Part shown: in pieces, positions 38,281-46,564 of the stretch | Position numbering within the stretch: the stretch's first letter is position 1 | How the letters are laid out: the number at the start of each line of letters is the position of its first letter | Assembly: GCA_002733715.2 (NCBI GenBank) | Contig: NVWQ02000024.1 | Span: 1-64,000 of the forward strand | From: Methylophaga sp. | GTDB lineage: Bacteria > Pseudomonadota > Gammaproteobacteria > Nitrosococcales > Methylophagaceae | DNA: 64,000 nt | Direction: 5' to 3' | Program-made: the position numbers and the translations under genes | Notes under the pieces: model-generated | The model's database searches: none | Told to the model about the DNA's origin: nothing | The model's input: the letters and a program-made list of their open reading frames with translations, nothing else

Positions 38281-38514
38281 GCATTCAGTGGTGGGTGCAC
38301 CACACTTGTGGTTTTGCATTAATCATGCATCTCCAATGATTATGGGTATATACGCATAATCAATCAAGAGAACTTAAACTCTGAAAGTTATCATTGATCC
38401 TTGCGTTTAATGAGTCTGCGATTTGAATTAAATGGGACATTACCCTTAAAAACATTCAATATCGATACGTGTGTAATCCAGCAGGAAAGCGTTTGTCCTG
38501 CTACAATGCGCGCC

Positions 38515-40398
38515 ATGATAAAACTTCACCAACTTTCTGTTCGCCGCGGTGCGCGGCTACTATTTGAATCAGTCAATTTAACGATTCATCCTAAACAAAA
38601 GGTGGGTTTAACCGGAGCTAATGGCACAGGAAAATCTAGCTTATTTGCTTTGTTTCAAGATAAATTACATGCCGATCATGGCAGTGTATCGATTCCAGAT
38701 GCATGGGTGATTGCTCACGTAGCACAAGAAACGCCTGCAGTTGATGTCGCTGCAATTGAATATGTGTTGCAGGGTGATGCTGAATATATGTCGTTGCAAC
38801 AACGATTAGTTGTTGCTGAAGCCGAACATGATGGTCACCTTCAAAGTGAATTACACGATAAGTTAGCCGCCATTGATGGCTATACCGCACGTAGCCGCGC
38901 TGGCCGATTGTTACATGGTTTAGGATTCTCTGGTGATCAAGAAGCTCTGCCGGTGACTTCTTTCTCTGGTGGTTGGAGAATGCGGTTGAATTTGGCACAA
39001 GCTTTAATGTGTCGTTCTGATTTATTGTTGCTTGATGAGCCGACCAACCATTTAGATCTTGAAGCTGTTTATTGGTTGGAAGAATGGTTGCGTAATTATC
39101 AAGGCACGTTGGTACTGATTTCACATGACCGTGATTTTTTAGATCGTGTTGTTACTCAAATAGTGCATATTGAAAAACAAGGCATGAAAGCTTATAGCGG
39201 AAATTATTCGGCTTTTGAATTAGCGCGAGCCGAACATTTAGCGCATCAACAAGCGGCACATAATAAACAGCAGCGTGAGATTGCTCATATTCGACAATTT
39301 GTTACCCGTTTTAAAGCACAAGCGACTAAAGCAAAACAAGCACAAAGTCGGATCAAAGCATTAGAACGAATGGAATTAATTGCACCTGCGCATGTTGATT
39401 CCCCTTTTCATTTTAGTTTCTATCCTCCCTCGCGTATGACGGCGCCCTTGTTAAGCTTAGATAAAATAGCGGTGGGGTATAATGAGAAGCCCATTATTTC
39501 AGGGGTGAAATTATCGCTAGCTCCGGGTGATCGCATTGGTTTGTTGGGGCCAAACGGTGCAGGTAAATCAACATTAATAAAATTAATTGCCGGTGAATTA
39601 CCGCCATTGCAAGGCAAACGTAAAGAAGCCAAAGATATTAAAATTGCCTACTTTGCACAGCATCAATTAGAACAATTAACGATGGACGAAAGTCCATTAA
39701 AGCACCTACAAAAACTTGATCGACTTGCCTCTGAATCTGAATTACGTAATTTTATAGGTGGTTTTGGTTTTCATGGCGATGATGCATTAGCACCTGTAGG
39801 GCCCTTTTCAGGTGGTGAAAAAGCACGTTTAGTGTTGGCATTATTGGTGTATCAAAAACCTGCGCTATTATTATTAGATGAGCCGACCAATCATCTTGAT
39901 TTAGAAATGCGTTTGGCTTTGACATTAGCATTGCAAGATTTTGAAGGTGCTTTAGTGGTGGTGTCTCATGATCGGCATTTATTACGCACCGTGGCGGATG
40001 AATTGTGGCTGGTGTCAGAAGGTAAGGCGGGTGTGTTTGATGGTGATTTAGATGATTATCGTCAATGGCTATTGAACAAAGATAAACCCGTAAAATCAGT
40101 CAATGAATCTAGTTCAATTAATAAAAAGAAAGATGATCGACGTGTAGCTGCCGAGGCCAGAAAAAAATTACAACCGTTACGTAATACGGTTAAAAAGTCT
40201 GAACAGAAGATGGAAAAAATTCAGCTAACATTAGCTAAAGTAGAAGAAGAACTAGCAGACAATAGCCTGTATGAAAACAGTAATAAAGACAAACTAAAAA
40301 GTTTATTATTAGAGCAAGGCAACGTGAAGTCAGAATTAGAACAAGCTGAGATGGATTGGTTTGAAGCCAGTGAAGTATTAGAACAAGCAGAAGAATAG
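38515..40398 (+). CDS. yheS: ABC-F ATPase YheS
   Basis: 627 residues from the ATG at 38515, which matches the N-terminus of E. coli YheS (637); the longer open frame upstream is unlike the family. Domains: first ATPase ([34 protein letters not shown]), the linker with TKAKQAQSRIKALERMELIAPAHVD, second ATPase (GPNGAGKST, FSGGEKARLVLALL), then a charged coiled-coil tail. ABC-F proteins bind the ribosomal E site and relieve stalled translation. TACAAT at 38502 could be a -10 box giving a nearly leaderless message. Confidence 0.94.
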   Translation: MIKLHQLSVRRGARLLFESVNLTIHPKQKVGLTGANGTGKSSLFALFQDKLHADHGSVSIPDAWVIAHVAQETPAVDVAAIEYVLQGDAEYMSLQQRLVVAEAEHDGHLQSELHDKLAAIDGYTARSRAGRLLHGLGFSGDQEALPVTSFSGGWRMRLNLAQALMCRSDLLLLDEPTNHLDLEAVYWLEEWLRNYQGTLVLISHDRDFLDRVVTQIVHIEKQGMKAYSGNYSAFELARAEHLAHQQAAHNKQQREIAHIRQFVTRFKAQATKAKQAQSRIKALERMELIAPAHVDSPFHFSFYPPSRMTAPLLSLDKIAVGYNEKPIISGVKLSLAPGDRIGLLGPNGAGKSTLIKLIAGELPPLQGKRKEAKDIKIAYFAQHQLEQLTMDESPLKHLQKLDRLASESELRNFIGGFGFHGDDALAPVGPFSGGEKARLVLALLVYQKPALLLLDEPTNHLDLEMRLALTLALQDFEGALVVVSHDRHLLRTVADELWLVSEGKAGVFDGDLDDYRQWLLNKDKPVKSVNESSSINKKKDDRRVAAEARKKLQPLRNTVKKSEQKMEKIQLTLAKVEEELADNSLYENSNKDKLKSLLLEQGNVKSELEQAEMDWFEASEVLEQAEE

Positions 40399-40416
40399 AG
40401 TGTATAAAATGCCCTT

Positions 40417-40496
40417 CGTCATTCCCGCGAAAGCGGGAATCTAACGATAGTGGCTATTTGAACTGCCCATGGATTCCCGCTTTCGCGGGAATGACG
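40417..40496. repeat. Palindromic repeat with 25-bp inverted ends
   Basis: An 80-base element between yheS and uup. Its ends are perfect 25-bp inverted repeats, starting CGTCATTCCCGCGAAAGC and ending GCTTTCGCGGGAATGACG. Each end is itself a hairpin (TTCCCGC, GAAA loop, GCGGGAA). It is of the small MITE/REP type without coding capacity. It shares the outer CGTCA/TGACG with copies A and B. It may also end the yheS transcript. Confidence 0.9.
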
Positions 40497-40537
40497 GAGT
40501 ATTATTAGTTAACGTTTCGCGAGTATAGATTCAAAAT

Positions 40538-42424
40538 ATGGCATTATTATCATTAAAACAATTAACCGTTAGTTTTGGCGGTCCCAATTTATTAAATAAA
40601 GTAGATTTTCAACTCGATCGTGGTGAACGAGTCTGTTTGGTTGGTCGTAATGGCGCAGGTAAATCTACCTTGATGAAGGTGATTGCCGGTGAAATTAATC
40701 AAGACTCAGGTGAGGTAGTTGGTCAAGGTTTAAATATTGCACGTTTAGAACAAGAAGTGCCAGACGGTACTGAAGGTAGTGTATTTGATGTGGTTGCCCA
40801 AGGTTTAGGTGATATTGCTCCTTTATTGATTCAATATCATCATGTGATCCACCAACTGGAAACAGATAGCTCAGACAAGGTATTAGCGGCACTAGAAAAA
40901 GCCCAACATGAACTAGAAGCCGTTGATGGTTGGTCAGTTGAGCAAAAAGTAGAAGCCGTTATTTCACGCTTGTCGTTAGATGCGGATATGGAATTTACGG
41001 CACTTTCAGGCGGAATGAAGCGACGGGTGTTATTAGCTCAAGCCTTGGTAAAAGAGCCCGATGTATTATTGCTCGATGAACCTACAAATCACTTAGATAT
41101 CGCTTCGATTACGTGGTTAGAAGAATTCTTAAAAAGTTATGAAGGTACGCTATTATTTATTACGCATGATCGTATGTTTTTACAGTCATTAGCGACACGT
41201 ATTATTCAAATTGATCGTGGGAAGTTAGTGAGTTTTCCTGGCGATTACGCTAACTTCTTGGTTCGCCGTGAGGCAATGTTAGAAGAAGAAGCACAGCAAA
41301 ATGCCTTGTTTGATAAAAAATTAGCACAAGAAGAAGTCTGGATAAGACAAGGCATTAAGGCGCGTCGAACGCGTAATGAAGGCCGCGTTCGAGCCTTAGA
41401 AAAGCTACGCAGTGAACGTGGTGCTAGACGAGAAGTGCTGGGCAATGTCAAAATGAAACTGCAAGATGCTGACCGCAGTGGCAAGCTGGTGGTTGAGGCT
41501 GAAGGGCTTGGTCAGAGCTATGATGGTCGCACTTTATTTAAAGACTTTAATACCGTTATTCAACGCGGCGATAAAATCGGCTTAATTGGCCCCAATGGCT
41601 GTGGTAAAACAACCTTATTATCCATTTTGTTGGGACGTAATCAGCCTGAATTTGGTGAGGTTAAGCTCGGAACCAAGATTGAAATTGCTTATTTTGACCA
41701 ACTTCGCAGCGAATTAGATGAAGAAGTCAGTGTAGTTGATAATGTGGGTCAGGGAAAAGATTATGTCACCGTTAACGGTGCAGATAAGCATGTAATGGGC
41801 TATTTGCAAGATTTTCTGTTTACGCCGGAACGTGCACGCACGCCGATAAAATCATTATCTGGAGGCGAACGTAACCGCCTATTATTAGCAAAATTATTCA
41901 CCCAGCCTGCTAATTTATTGGTGATGGATGAACCGACTAATGATTTGGATGCTGAAACATTGGATCTGTTAGAAGATTTGTTAATGAATTATAAAGGTAC
42001 ATTATTATTAGTAAGCCATGATCGTTCATTCTTAAATAATGTGGCGACTAGTACTATCGTATTTGATGATGATGGTGAAGTGCGTGAATATGTCGGTGGC
42101 TATGATGATTGGTTACATCAACGCTCGCAAGATAAACGCGCTAAAACACCAGCAAAAGAAAAGGTAAAAACGGCTGTCAAAAAGGTGAGTAAAAAATCAT
42201 CTTTAACGTATCAAGAACAACTTGATTTAGATCTGTTACCAAAAGAAATTGAACAGTTTGAGCTTAAACAAGCAGAATTACATCAAAAAATAAGTGATTC
42301 AGGATTTTATCAGCAAGCCGCGGAGAAACAAGCTAAAATTCAAGATGAATTGACACAACTTACAACGGATCTTGAAACAGCCTATGAACGATGGGATGCG
42401 CTCGAAGCGAAGCGAGAAAGCTAA
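40538..42424 (+). CDS. uup: ABC-F ATPase Uup
   Basis: 628 residues. Two ATPase domains (GRNGAGKST, LSGGMKRRVLLAQAL; then GPNGCGKTT, LSGGERNRLLLAKL) are joined by the typical linker IRQGIKARRTRNEGRVRALEKL. A C-terminal coiled coil follows, which in E. coli Uup binds DNA. Uup affects precise excision of transposons and ribosome function. Strong end-to-end similarity to E. coli Uup (635). The stop overlaps the next gene (TAATG). Confidence 0.95.
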   Translation: MALLSLKQLTVSFGGPNLLNKVDFQLDRGERVCLVGRNGAGKSTLMKVIAGEINQDSGEVVGQGLNIARLEQEVPDGTEGSVFDVVAQGLGDIAPLLIQYHHVIHQLETDSSDKVLAALEKAQHELEAVDGWSVEQKVEAVISRLSLDADMEFTALSGGMKRRVLLAQALVKEPDVLLLDEPTNHLDIASITWLEEFLKSYEGTLLFITHDRMFLQSLATRIIQIDRGKLVSFPGDYANFLVRREAMLEEEAQQNALFDKKLAQEEVWIRQGIKARRTRNEGRVRALEKLRSERGARREVLGNVKMKLQDADRSGKLVVEAEGLGQSYDGRTLFKDFNTVIQRGDKIGLIGPNGCGKTTLLSILLGRNQPEFGEVKLGTKIEIAYFDQLRSELDEEVSVVDNVGQGKDYVTVNGADKHVMGYLQDFLFTPERARTPIKSLSGGERNRLLLAKLFTQPANLLVMDEPTNDLDAETLDLLEDLLMNYKGTLLLVSHDRSFLNNVATSTIVFDDDGEVREYVGGYDDWLHQRSQDKRAKTPAKEKVKTAVKKVSKKSSLTYQEQLDLDLLPKEIEQFELKQAELHQKISDSGFYQQAAEKQAKIQDELTQLTTDLETAYERWDALEAKRES

Positions 42425-43203
42425 TGACAATAGTTGAACCTAGAATTTTATTTGATCAAAAGACAGATGATGGTGAGATTCGGGTATGGCAACAATATGA
42501 CCGACGCTGGTTAGAATTCAATGATGGTTTAATTCAATCTGAAATTATTTTGAATCGCCCTGAAATTTTACCCTCAGTGCTCAATCGAGCGATGTTGGCA
42601 GGAATGATGTTTTCTCAGCAGCCCAAACGGGTGCTGCTAGCAGGTGTCGGTGGTGGAGCAACGACACGCTATTTTTCTGGATGTTTTCCTGAAGTGACAG
42701 GAGAGGCAGTAGAAGTTTCAGAAGTGGTGAGCCAGATTGCCAAAGATTTTTTTGAATTTCCCATAAGTAAAAATTGGCAGCTTATCACTGAAAATATTTT
42801 GGATTATATGCAAAATTGTCAGCATAAATATGACTTAATTATTATTGATATTGCAGTAGAACAAATAACACCTGAGTGGATTATAGAGCAAAATTTTTTA
42901 CAACAGTGCCGTGCCATTCTCACTGAAAATGGTCAATTATCACTGAACTTGCTGGTGGATAATGAAAATTATTTTAAACGCGGCTTATCTGCAGTTCGAG
43001 ATGTGTTTGATCGCCAAACAGTTTGTTTGTCTTTAGCTAACCATCGCAATACAGTCATTTTTGCATTTAATAATGCCCCTCAAATACTCCCAGCAGAATT
43101 AGAGAAACATATACCCATACTTGAGTCATTATGGGGACTAGAATTTGGTGAGTTTTACCAACAGATGCTGAAAGATAATCCTGTTAATAGTGGTATTTTT
43201 TAA
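42424..43203 (+). CDS. Spermidine-synthase-like methyltransferase-fold protein
   Basis: 259 residues from the ATG overlapping the uup stop. The core RVLLAGVGGGATTRYF (about 68-83) is a glycine-rich SAM or decarboxylated-SAM site, followed by GEAVEVSEVVSQIAKDFF and YDLIIIDIA, the pattern of polyamine aminopropyltransferases. The length is close to spermidine synthase, but the catalytic Asp-containing loops are not clear enough to claim that reaction. Coupled to uup; role unknown. Confidence 0.75.
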   Translation: MTIVEPRILFDQKTDDGEIRVWQQYDRRWLEFNDGLIQSEIILNRPEILPSVLNRAMLAGMMFSQQPKRVLLAGVGGGATTRYFSGCFPEVTGEAVEVSEVVSQIAKDFFEFPISKNWQLITENILDYMQNCQHKYDLIIIDIAVEQITPEWIIEQNFLQQCRAILTENGQLSLNLLVDNENYFKRGLSAVRDVFDRQTVCLSLANHRNTVIFAFNNAPQILPAELEKHIPILESLWGLEFGEFYQQMLKDNPVNSGIF

Positions 43204-43211
43204 TTTTTACA

Positions 43212-43328
43212 CGTCATTTATCCTGCGGTTACTTCGTTTCGGTATGCTTACCCAATCGAGCTGAGCACAAGCTTAGCCGGAATCTCCTTACAGAATAAGA
43301 CTCCGGCTAGAAGCATGCCGGAGTGACG
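43212..43328. repeat. Dispersed palindromic repeat, copy B
   Basis: A 117-base element bounded by CGTCA and TGACG. On the minus strand it reads through GCATGCTTCTAGCCGGAGTC, GGAGATTCCGGCTAAGC and CCGAAACGAAGTAACCGC, parallel to copy A at 34285-34377, with an extra block of about 23 bases. It fills most of the gap between the methyltransferase-like gene and the symporter gene. Confidence 0.8.
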
Positions 43329-43414
43329 GAGGGGGAAAGCCGAAAATGGGACGGTAACGAGTATACTTTTAAGTTGATGTTAGAATAAGCCAACACCACA
43401 TTTAGGATAACAAA

Positions 43415-44758
43415 ATGGAATTAATTACCAATCTAATTAAGCAGCTTAATGACATTGTTTGGGGCCCAGTAATGCTGGTGCTTATTCTCGGCACTGGTCT
43501 TGTTTTAATGATTGGTTTAAAAGGAATGCCCATTGCCAAGCTCGGTTATGGCTTCAAAATGCTGTGGCGTGGTCGTGATTATAAATCTAAGGAAGAGGGC
43601 GACATATCACCTTTTAATGCCTTAATGACCTCACTTGCAGCCACTATTGGTACGGGTAATATCGCCGGCGTAGCGACTGCAATATTTCTAGGTGGCCCCG
43701 GTGCATTATTTTGGATGTGGATGACGGCATTGGTCGGTATGGCAACTAAATATGCTGAAGCAGTACTGGCAGTACATTTTCGTGAAACTGATGAAAAGGG
43801 TAATAAAGTTGGCGGCCCAATGTATTACATCAAAAATGGTTTAAGCAGTCGTTTCGCATGGTTGGGTACAAGCTTTGCTATCTTTGGTGCCTTAGCTGGT
43901 TTTGGCATTGGTAATACCATTCAAGCTAATTCTGTGGCGGATGTTTTATCGTCAAATCTTGGTGTATCTCCATTATTAACAGGCTTAGTAATGGCTGTTC
44001 TAGTCGCTCTGGTTCTGCTGGGAGGGATTAGACGTATTGCTGAAGTGGCAGGTAAATTAGTCCCATTTATGGCAATAAGCTATGTCTTAGCCGGCATTGT
44101 TATTTTAGCCATGCACGCATCTCAAATTCCTGCTGCTTTTGATCTTATCTTTACCTATGCGTTTACTCCCATTGCAGCCACTGGTGGTTTTGCCGGTGCG
44201 GCAGTGTGGGCCGCAATTCGTTTTGGAGTAGCGCGAGGTGTTTTTTCAAATGAAGCAGGTTTAGGTAGTGCCCCTATTGCACATGCTGCAGCGAAAACAA
44301 ATAGTCCTGTGCAACAAGGCACTATCGCTATGCTGGGCACATTTATCGATACGATTATTGTTTGTTCAATTACAGGCTTAGTCATTATCGTATCAGGCGC
44401 GTGGACAAGCGGAGAAACGGGAGCCACATTATCATCACTTGCATTTGAATCTGTTTTACCGGGCTTTGGTGGGGCGATTGTGGCCATCGGGTTATGTGTG
44501 TTTGCCTTCACCACAATATTAGGCTGGAGTATTTATGGTGAAAAATGTGTGGAATATTTATTTGGCGTGAAGTCGATTATTCCATTTCGAGTGTTATGGA
44601 TTATTGCCGTGCCACTAGGTGCAATGGCAAACTTAGAGTTTATTTGGCTGGTGGCAGATACGTTAAATGCCTTGATGGCTTTGCCAAACCTTATCGCCTT
44701 ATTGCTACTTAGTCCGGTGGTGTTTAAGTTAACCAAAGACTACTTTAATAAAGGGTAG
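43415..44758 (+). CDS. Alanine/glycine:cation symporter (AGCS family)
   Basis: 447 residues with about eleven membrane helices. The family signature GTGNIAGVATAIFLGGPGALFWMW lies near 77-100, and NEAGLGSAPIAHAAA near 285 is conserved. AGCS proteins import alanine or glycine with Na+. TTTAGGATAA precedes the ATG. No glycine-riboswitch core is seen upstream. Confidence 0.93.
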   Translation: MELITNLIKQLNDIVWGPVMLVLILGTGLVLMIGLKGMPIAKLGYGFKMLWRGRDYKSKEEGDISPFNALMTSLAATIGTGNIAGVATAIFLGGPGALFWMWMTALVGMATKYAEAVLAVHFRETDEKGNKVGGPMYYIKNGLSSRFAWLGTSFAIFGALAGFGIGNTIQANSVADVLSSNLGVSPLLTGLVMAVLVALVLLGGIRRIAEVAGKLVPFMAISYVLAGIVILAMHASQIPAAFDLIFTYAFTPIAATGGFAGAAVWAAIRFGVARGVFSNEAGLGSAPIAHAAAKTNSPVQQGTIAMLGTFIDTIIVCSITGLVIIVSGAWTSGETGATLSSLAFESVLPGFGGAIVAIGLCVFAFTTILGWSIYGEKCVEYLFGVKSIIPFRVLWIIAVPLGAMANLEFIWLVADTLNALMALPNLIALLLLSPVVFKLTKDYFNKG

Positions 44759-44762
44759 TTAA

Positions 44763-44844
44763 TGTAGCTTGGGTTGAGGAACGAAACCCAACGATTACAA
44801 TAACGGCAAGGTGCTGGGGGGTTCTTATATTACCTCAACCTACA
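44763..44844. repeat. Small repeat-like element with inverted ends
   Basis: About 82 bases between convergent genes. TGTAG, three extra bases, then GGTTGAGG at the left pair with CCTCAACC-TACA at the right. The left part also holds TTGGGTT and AACCCAA. GGGTTGAGG-ACGAAACCCAACG is a type of sequence found dispersed in many proteobacteria. The right end overlaps the yaeQ stop codon. Only one copy is in this window. Confidence 0.5.
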
Positions 44845-45376
44845 GTAGTGCTGTTAGGCGATCAAGCGTAATGCTTATATTAGACTCATCATCACTCAAA
44901 TAAAGATCACCATCTTGAATAGTGCATTGTAATTGCATAGCTCGCTGCTTCATTGAGTCGATGCCATCAGCATTAATATGAATAACACTGAGGTTATTAA
45001 AGCGTTGTAGCTTTTCTTTATTTTGTTGCCACCATACTTTGGCTTTGCCTTCATGATAAGTGTAAATAATCACCTGTTTGGCTCGGCCGCAGGCTTTGCG
45101 AATACGTTTTTCATCTAACTGGCCAAAATCAATCCATAGCTCAATTTCACCGGACAATGATTTCTGCCAGAGTTCAGCTTCATCGTCACTATTCATGCCT
45201 TTGGTGAAACTAAGTTGTTCATTGGCGTTAAGCATAAAGGCAATAAGCCGAATCATGAATCGGAAGTTATTTTCAGAAGGATGTTGTGCCATGGTGAGCT
45301 CATGGCTTTGATAATAATGCCGATCCATATCGGCAATATTGACGGAGATTTTATTGATTGTTGAATTGACGGCCAT
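44840..45376 (-). CDS. yaeQ: YaeQ family protein
   Basis: 178 residues, colinear with E. coli YaeQ: STINKISVNIADMDRHYY, SENNFRFMIRLIAFM, ELWIDFGQLDEKRIRKACGR, KVWWQQNKEKL and TIQDGDLYLSDD. The fold is related to PD-(D/E)XK nucleases; a transcription-antitermination role was suggested from E. coli work, but the activity is not settled. Convergent with the symporter gene. Confidence 0.93.
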   Translation of the reverse strand: MAVNSTINKISVNIADMDRHYYQSHELTMAQHPSENNFRFMIRLIAFMLNANEQLSFTKGMNSDDEAELWQKSLSGEIELWIDFGQLDEKRIRKACGRAKQVIIYTYHEGKAKVWWQQNKEKLQRFNNLSVIHINADGIDSMKQRAMQLQCTIQDGDLYLSDDESNISITLDRLTALL

Positions 45377-45489
45377 AATAAATTTACAAAGTTTAAGCTA
45401 AAGGAAAACAGTTGCATTGGCTATTAACGACTGTCAATATCGCTATTTTCCTATTAAATTGTGACATAAATTATAGAGAATAAAGTGCT

Positions 45490-46260
45490 TTATTCATCCA
45501 ATAACGCAGCACGTGTATCACAGACTTTTCGTGGCATGATCCACATTTCATACATTGATACGATCCACATAAAGGCAAATGACAGTGCCATTGCACCACC
45601 ACCGATAATCACTAGCCATGCAAAGATAGGGTTGAGCTTAGTCAACCACCACGATGAAATATCAATAATTAAGAAGACGTAAGGCATAACGATTACGCCT
45701 GCTTTTAGATATTTTGGTACACCGGCTGCAAGACTGAAAATCAACCCGACAAACATAAAGATGAATGAAATACCAAATAGGTGAATATGTGATACGCGGG
45801 CTAATGATGAGAAGCTGGCACCGGTATCTGTTTCAGCACGTTTGGCGACATTTTCAAATTTAGTAAAATCAGGAACAGGCATGCCGGAATCTGGGCTGTG
45901 ACACATAATACAGTTTGTATCCATGATTTTACGGATTCCCATATCGTGGAAGGCTTGTTCTTCTGCACCTTTGTGCACCCAGTTAATAATTTTTAGCCGA
46001 TCCGCATCGGGTGCCATTACTTGCATTGAGCCATTTAATTTGGCTTCAATCACTGAGCCGGAGCGTTTTCCATAATAACTGTAAACAATATCATCAACAG
46101 ATAAACCTAATTCACCATCCGCCAAGCCATGGGTAAATTGAATTTGAACTAATGCCATGGCATAACCAATGGCGACCACGACTAAGTAACCTGTAAACAG
46201 TGCTTTTAGCGCGAGACCTTGGTTACATAAATTGATCTTGTGTGTGGCTTGGGATATCAT
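45490..46260 (-). CDS. Membrane-bound c-type cytochrome of unknown family
   Basis: 256 residues. One membrane helix at about 20-40 is followed by a loop of about 110 residues holding one haem-c motif, CIMCH at 117-121, then three more helices (about 160-180, 187-208, 213-236). His158 and His160 stand at the edge of the second helix, and Met127 in SGMPVP or another Met could be the second haem ligand. AAAGGAAATTT precedes the ATG. It diverges from cydA across 304 bases, so a role in electron flow linked to quinol oxidation is possible. I do not recognise a named family. Confidence 0.75.
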   Translation of the reverse strand: MISQATHKINLCNQGLALKALFTGYLVVVAIGYAMALVQIQFTHGLADGELGLSVDDIVYSYYGKRSGSVIEAKLNGSMQVMAPDADRLKIINWVHKGAEEQAFHDMGIRKIMDTNCIMCHSPDSGMPVPDFTKFENVAKRAETDTGASFSSLARVSHIHLFGISFIFMFVGLIFSLAAGVPKYLKAGVIVMPYVFLIIDISSWWLTKLNPIFAWLVIIGGGAMALSFAFMWIVSMYEMWIMPRKVCDTRAALLDE

Positions 46261-46564
46261 AAATTTCCTTTGTTAAACAGAGGTTAGCTATACGTAGTTT
46301 ACACCAGTTACATGATAAAAATGTACTTAAAATTATGAGTAAGTTAGCAACTAAATAGGTAAATCGTGGCGCTGCGCTTTATGTAGGGTTTTGTTGGAAG
46401 CATTCAAGTACTATCAATTTTTTTTATGGTAAACATAAAAAAATATGCTTATGGAATGTTAGTAGATAAGGTAGTATTAGTATTTTCTAATGTTTATTTA
46501 CAATTTAGTGTGATGCTCTTCTTGTGGCGAAGATCGAAACCCGAGAAAATTAAGGAATAAAAAT
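46261..46564. promoter_or_regulatory. Divergent control region between the cytochrome c gene and cydA
   Basis: This AT-rich stretch must hold promoters for both sides. I see small inverted repeats (for example CATAAAAAAATATG near 46429) and a good ribosome-binding site before cydA (AAGGAATAAAA). I could not find an FNR-type TTGAT-N4-ATCAA box or a near-consensus promoter by eye. Confidence 0.4.

Noticed and set aside
38636-39124. 162-codon minus-strand frame inside yheS
   Set aside because: Covers the conserved first ATPase domain of yheS on the other strand; a shadow frame.
43204-43414. Glycine riboswitch before the alanine/glycine symporter
   Set aside because: The gap is filled by the dispersed repeat copy B and shows no conserved glycine-aptamer core.
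46261-46564. FNR or ArcA site before cydA
   Set aside because: No TTGAT-N4-ATCAA box or clear ArcA repeats could be found by eye; oxygen control is likely from biology but not shown here.
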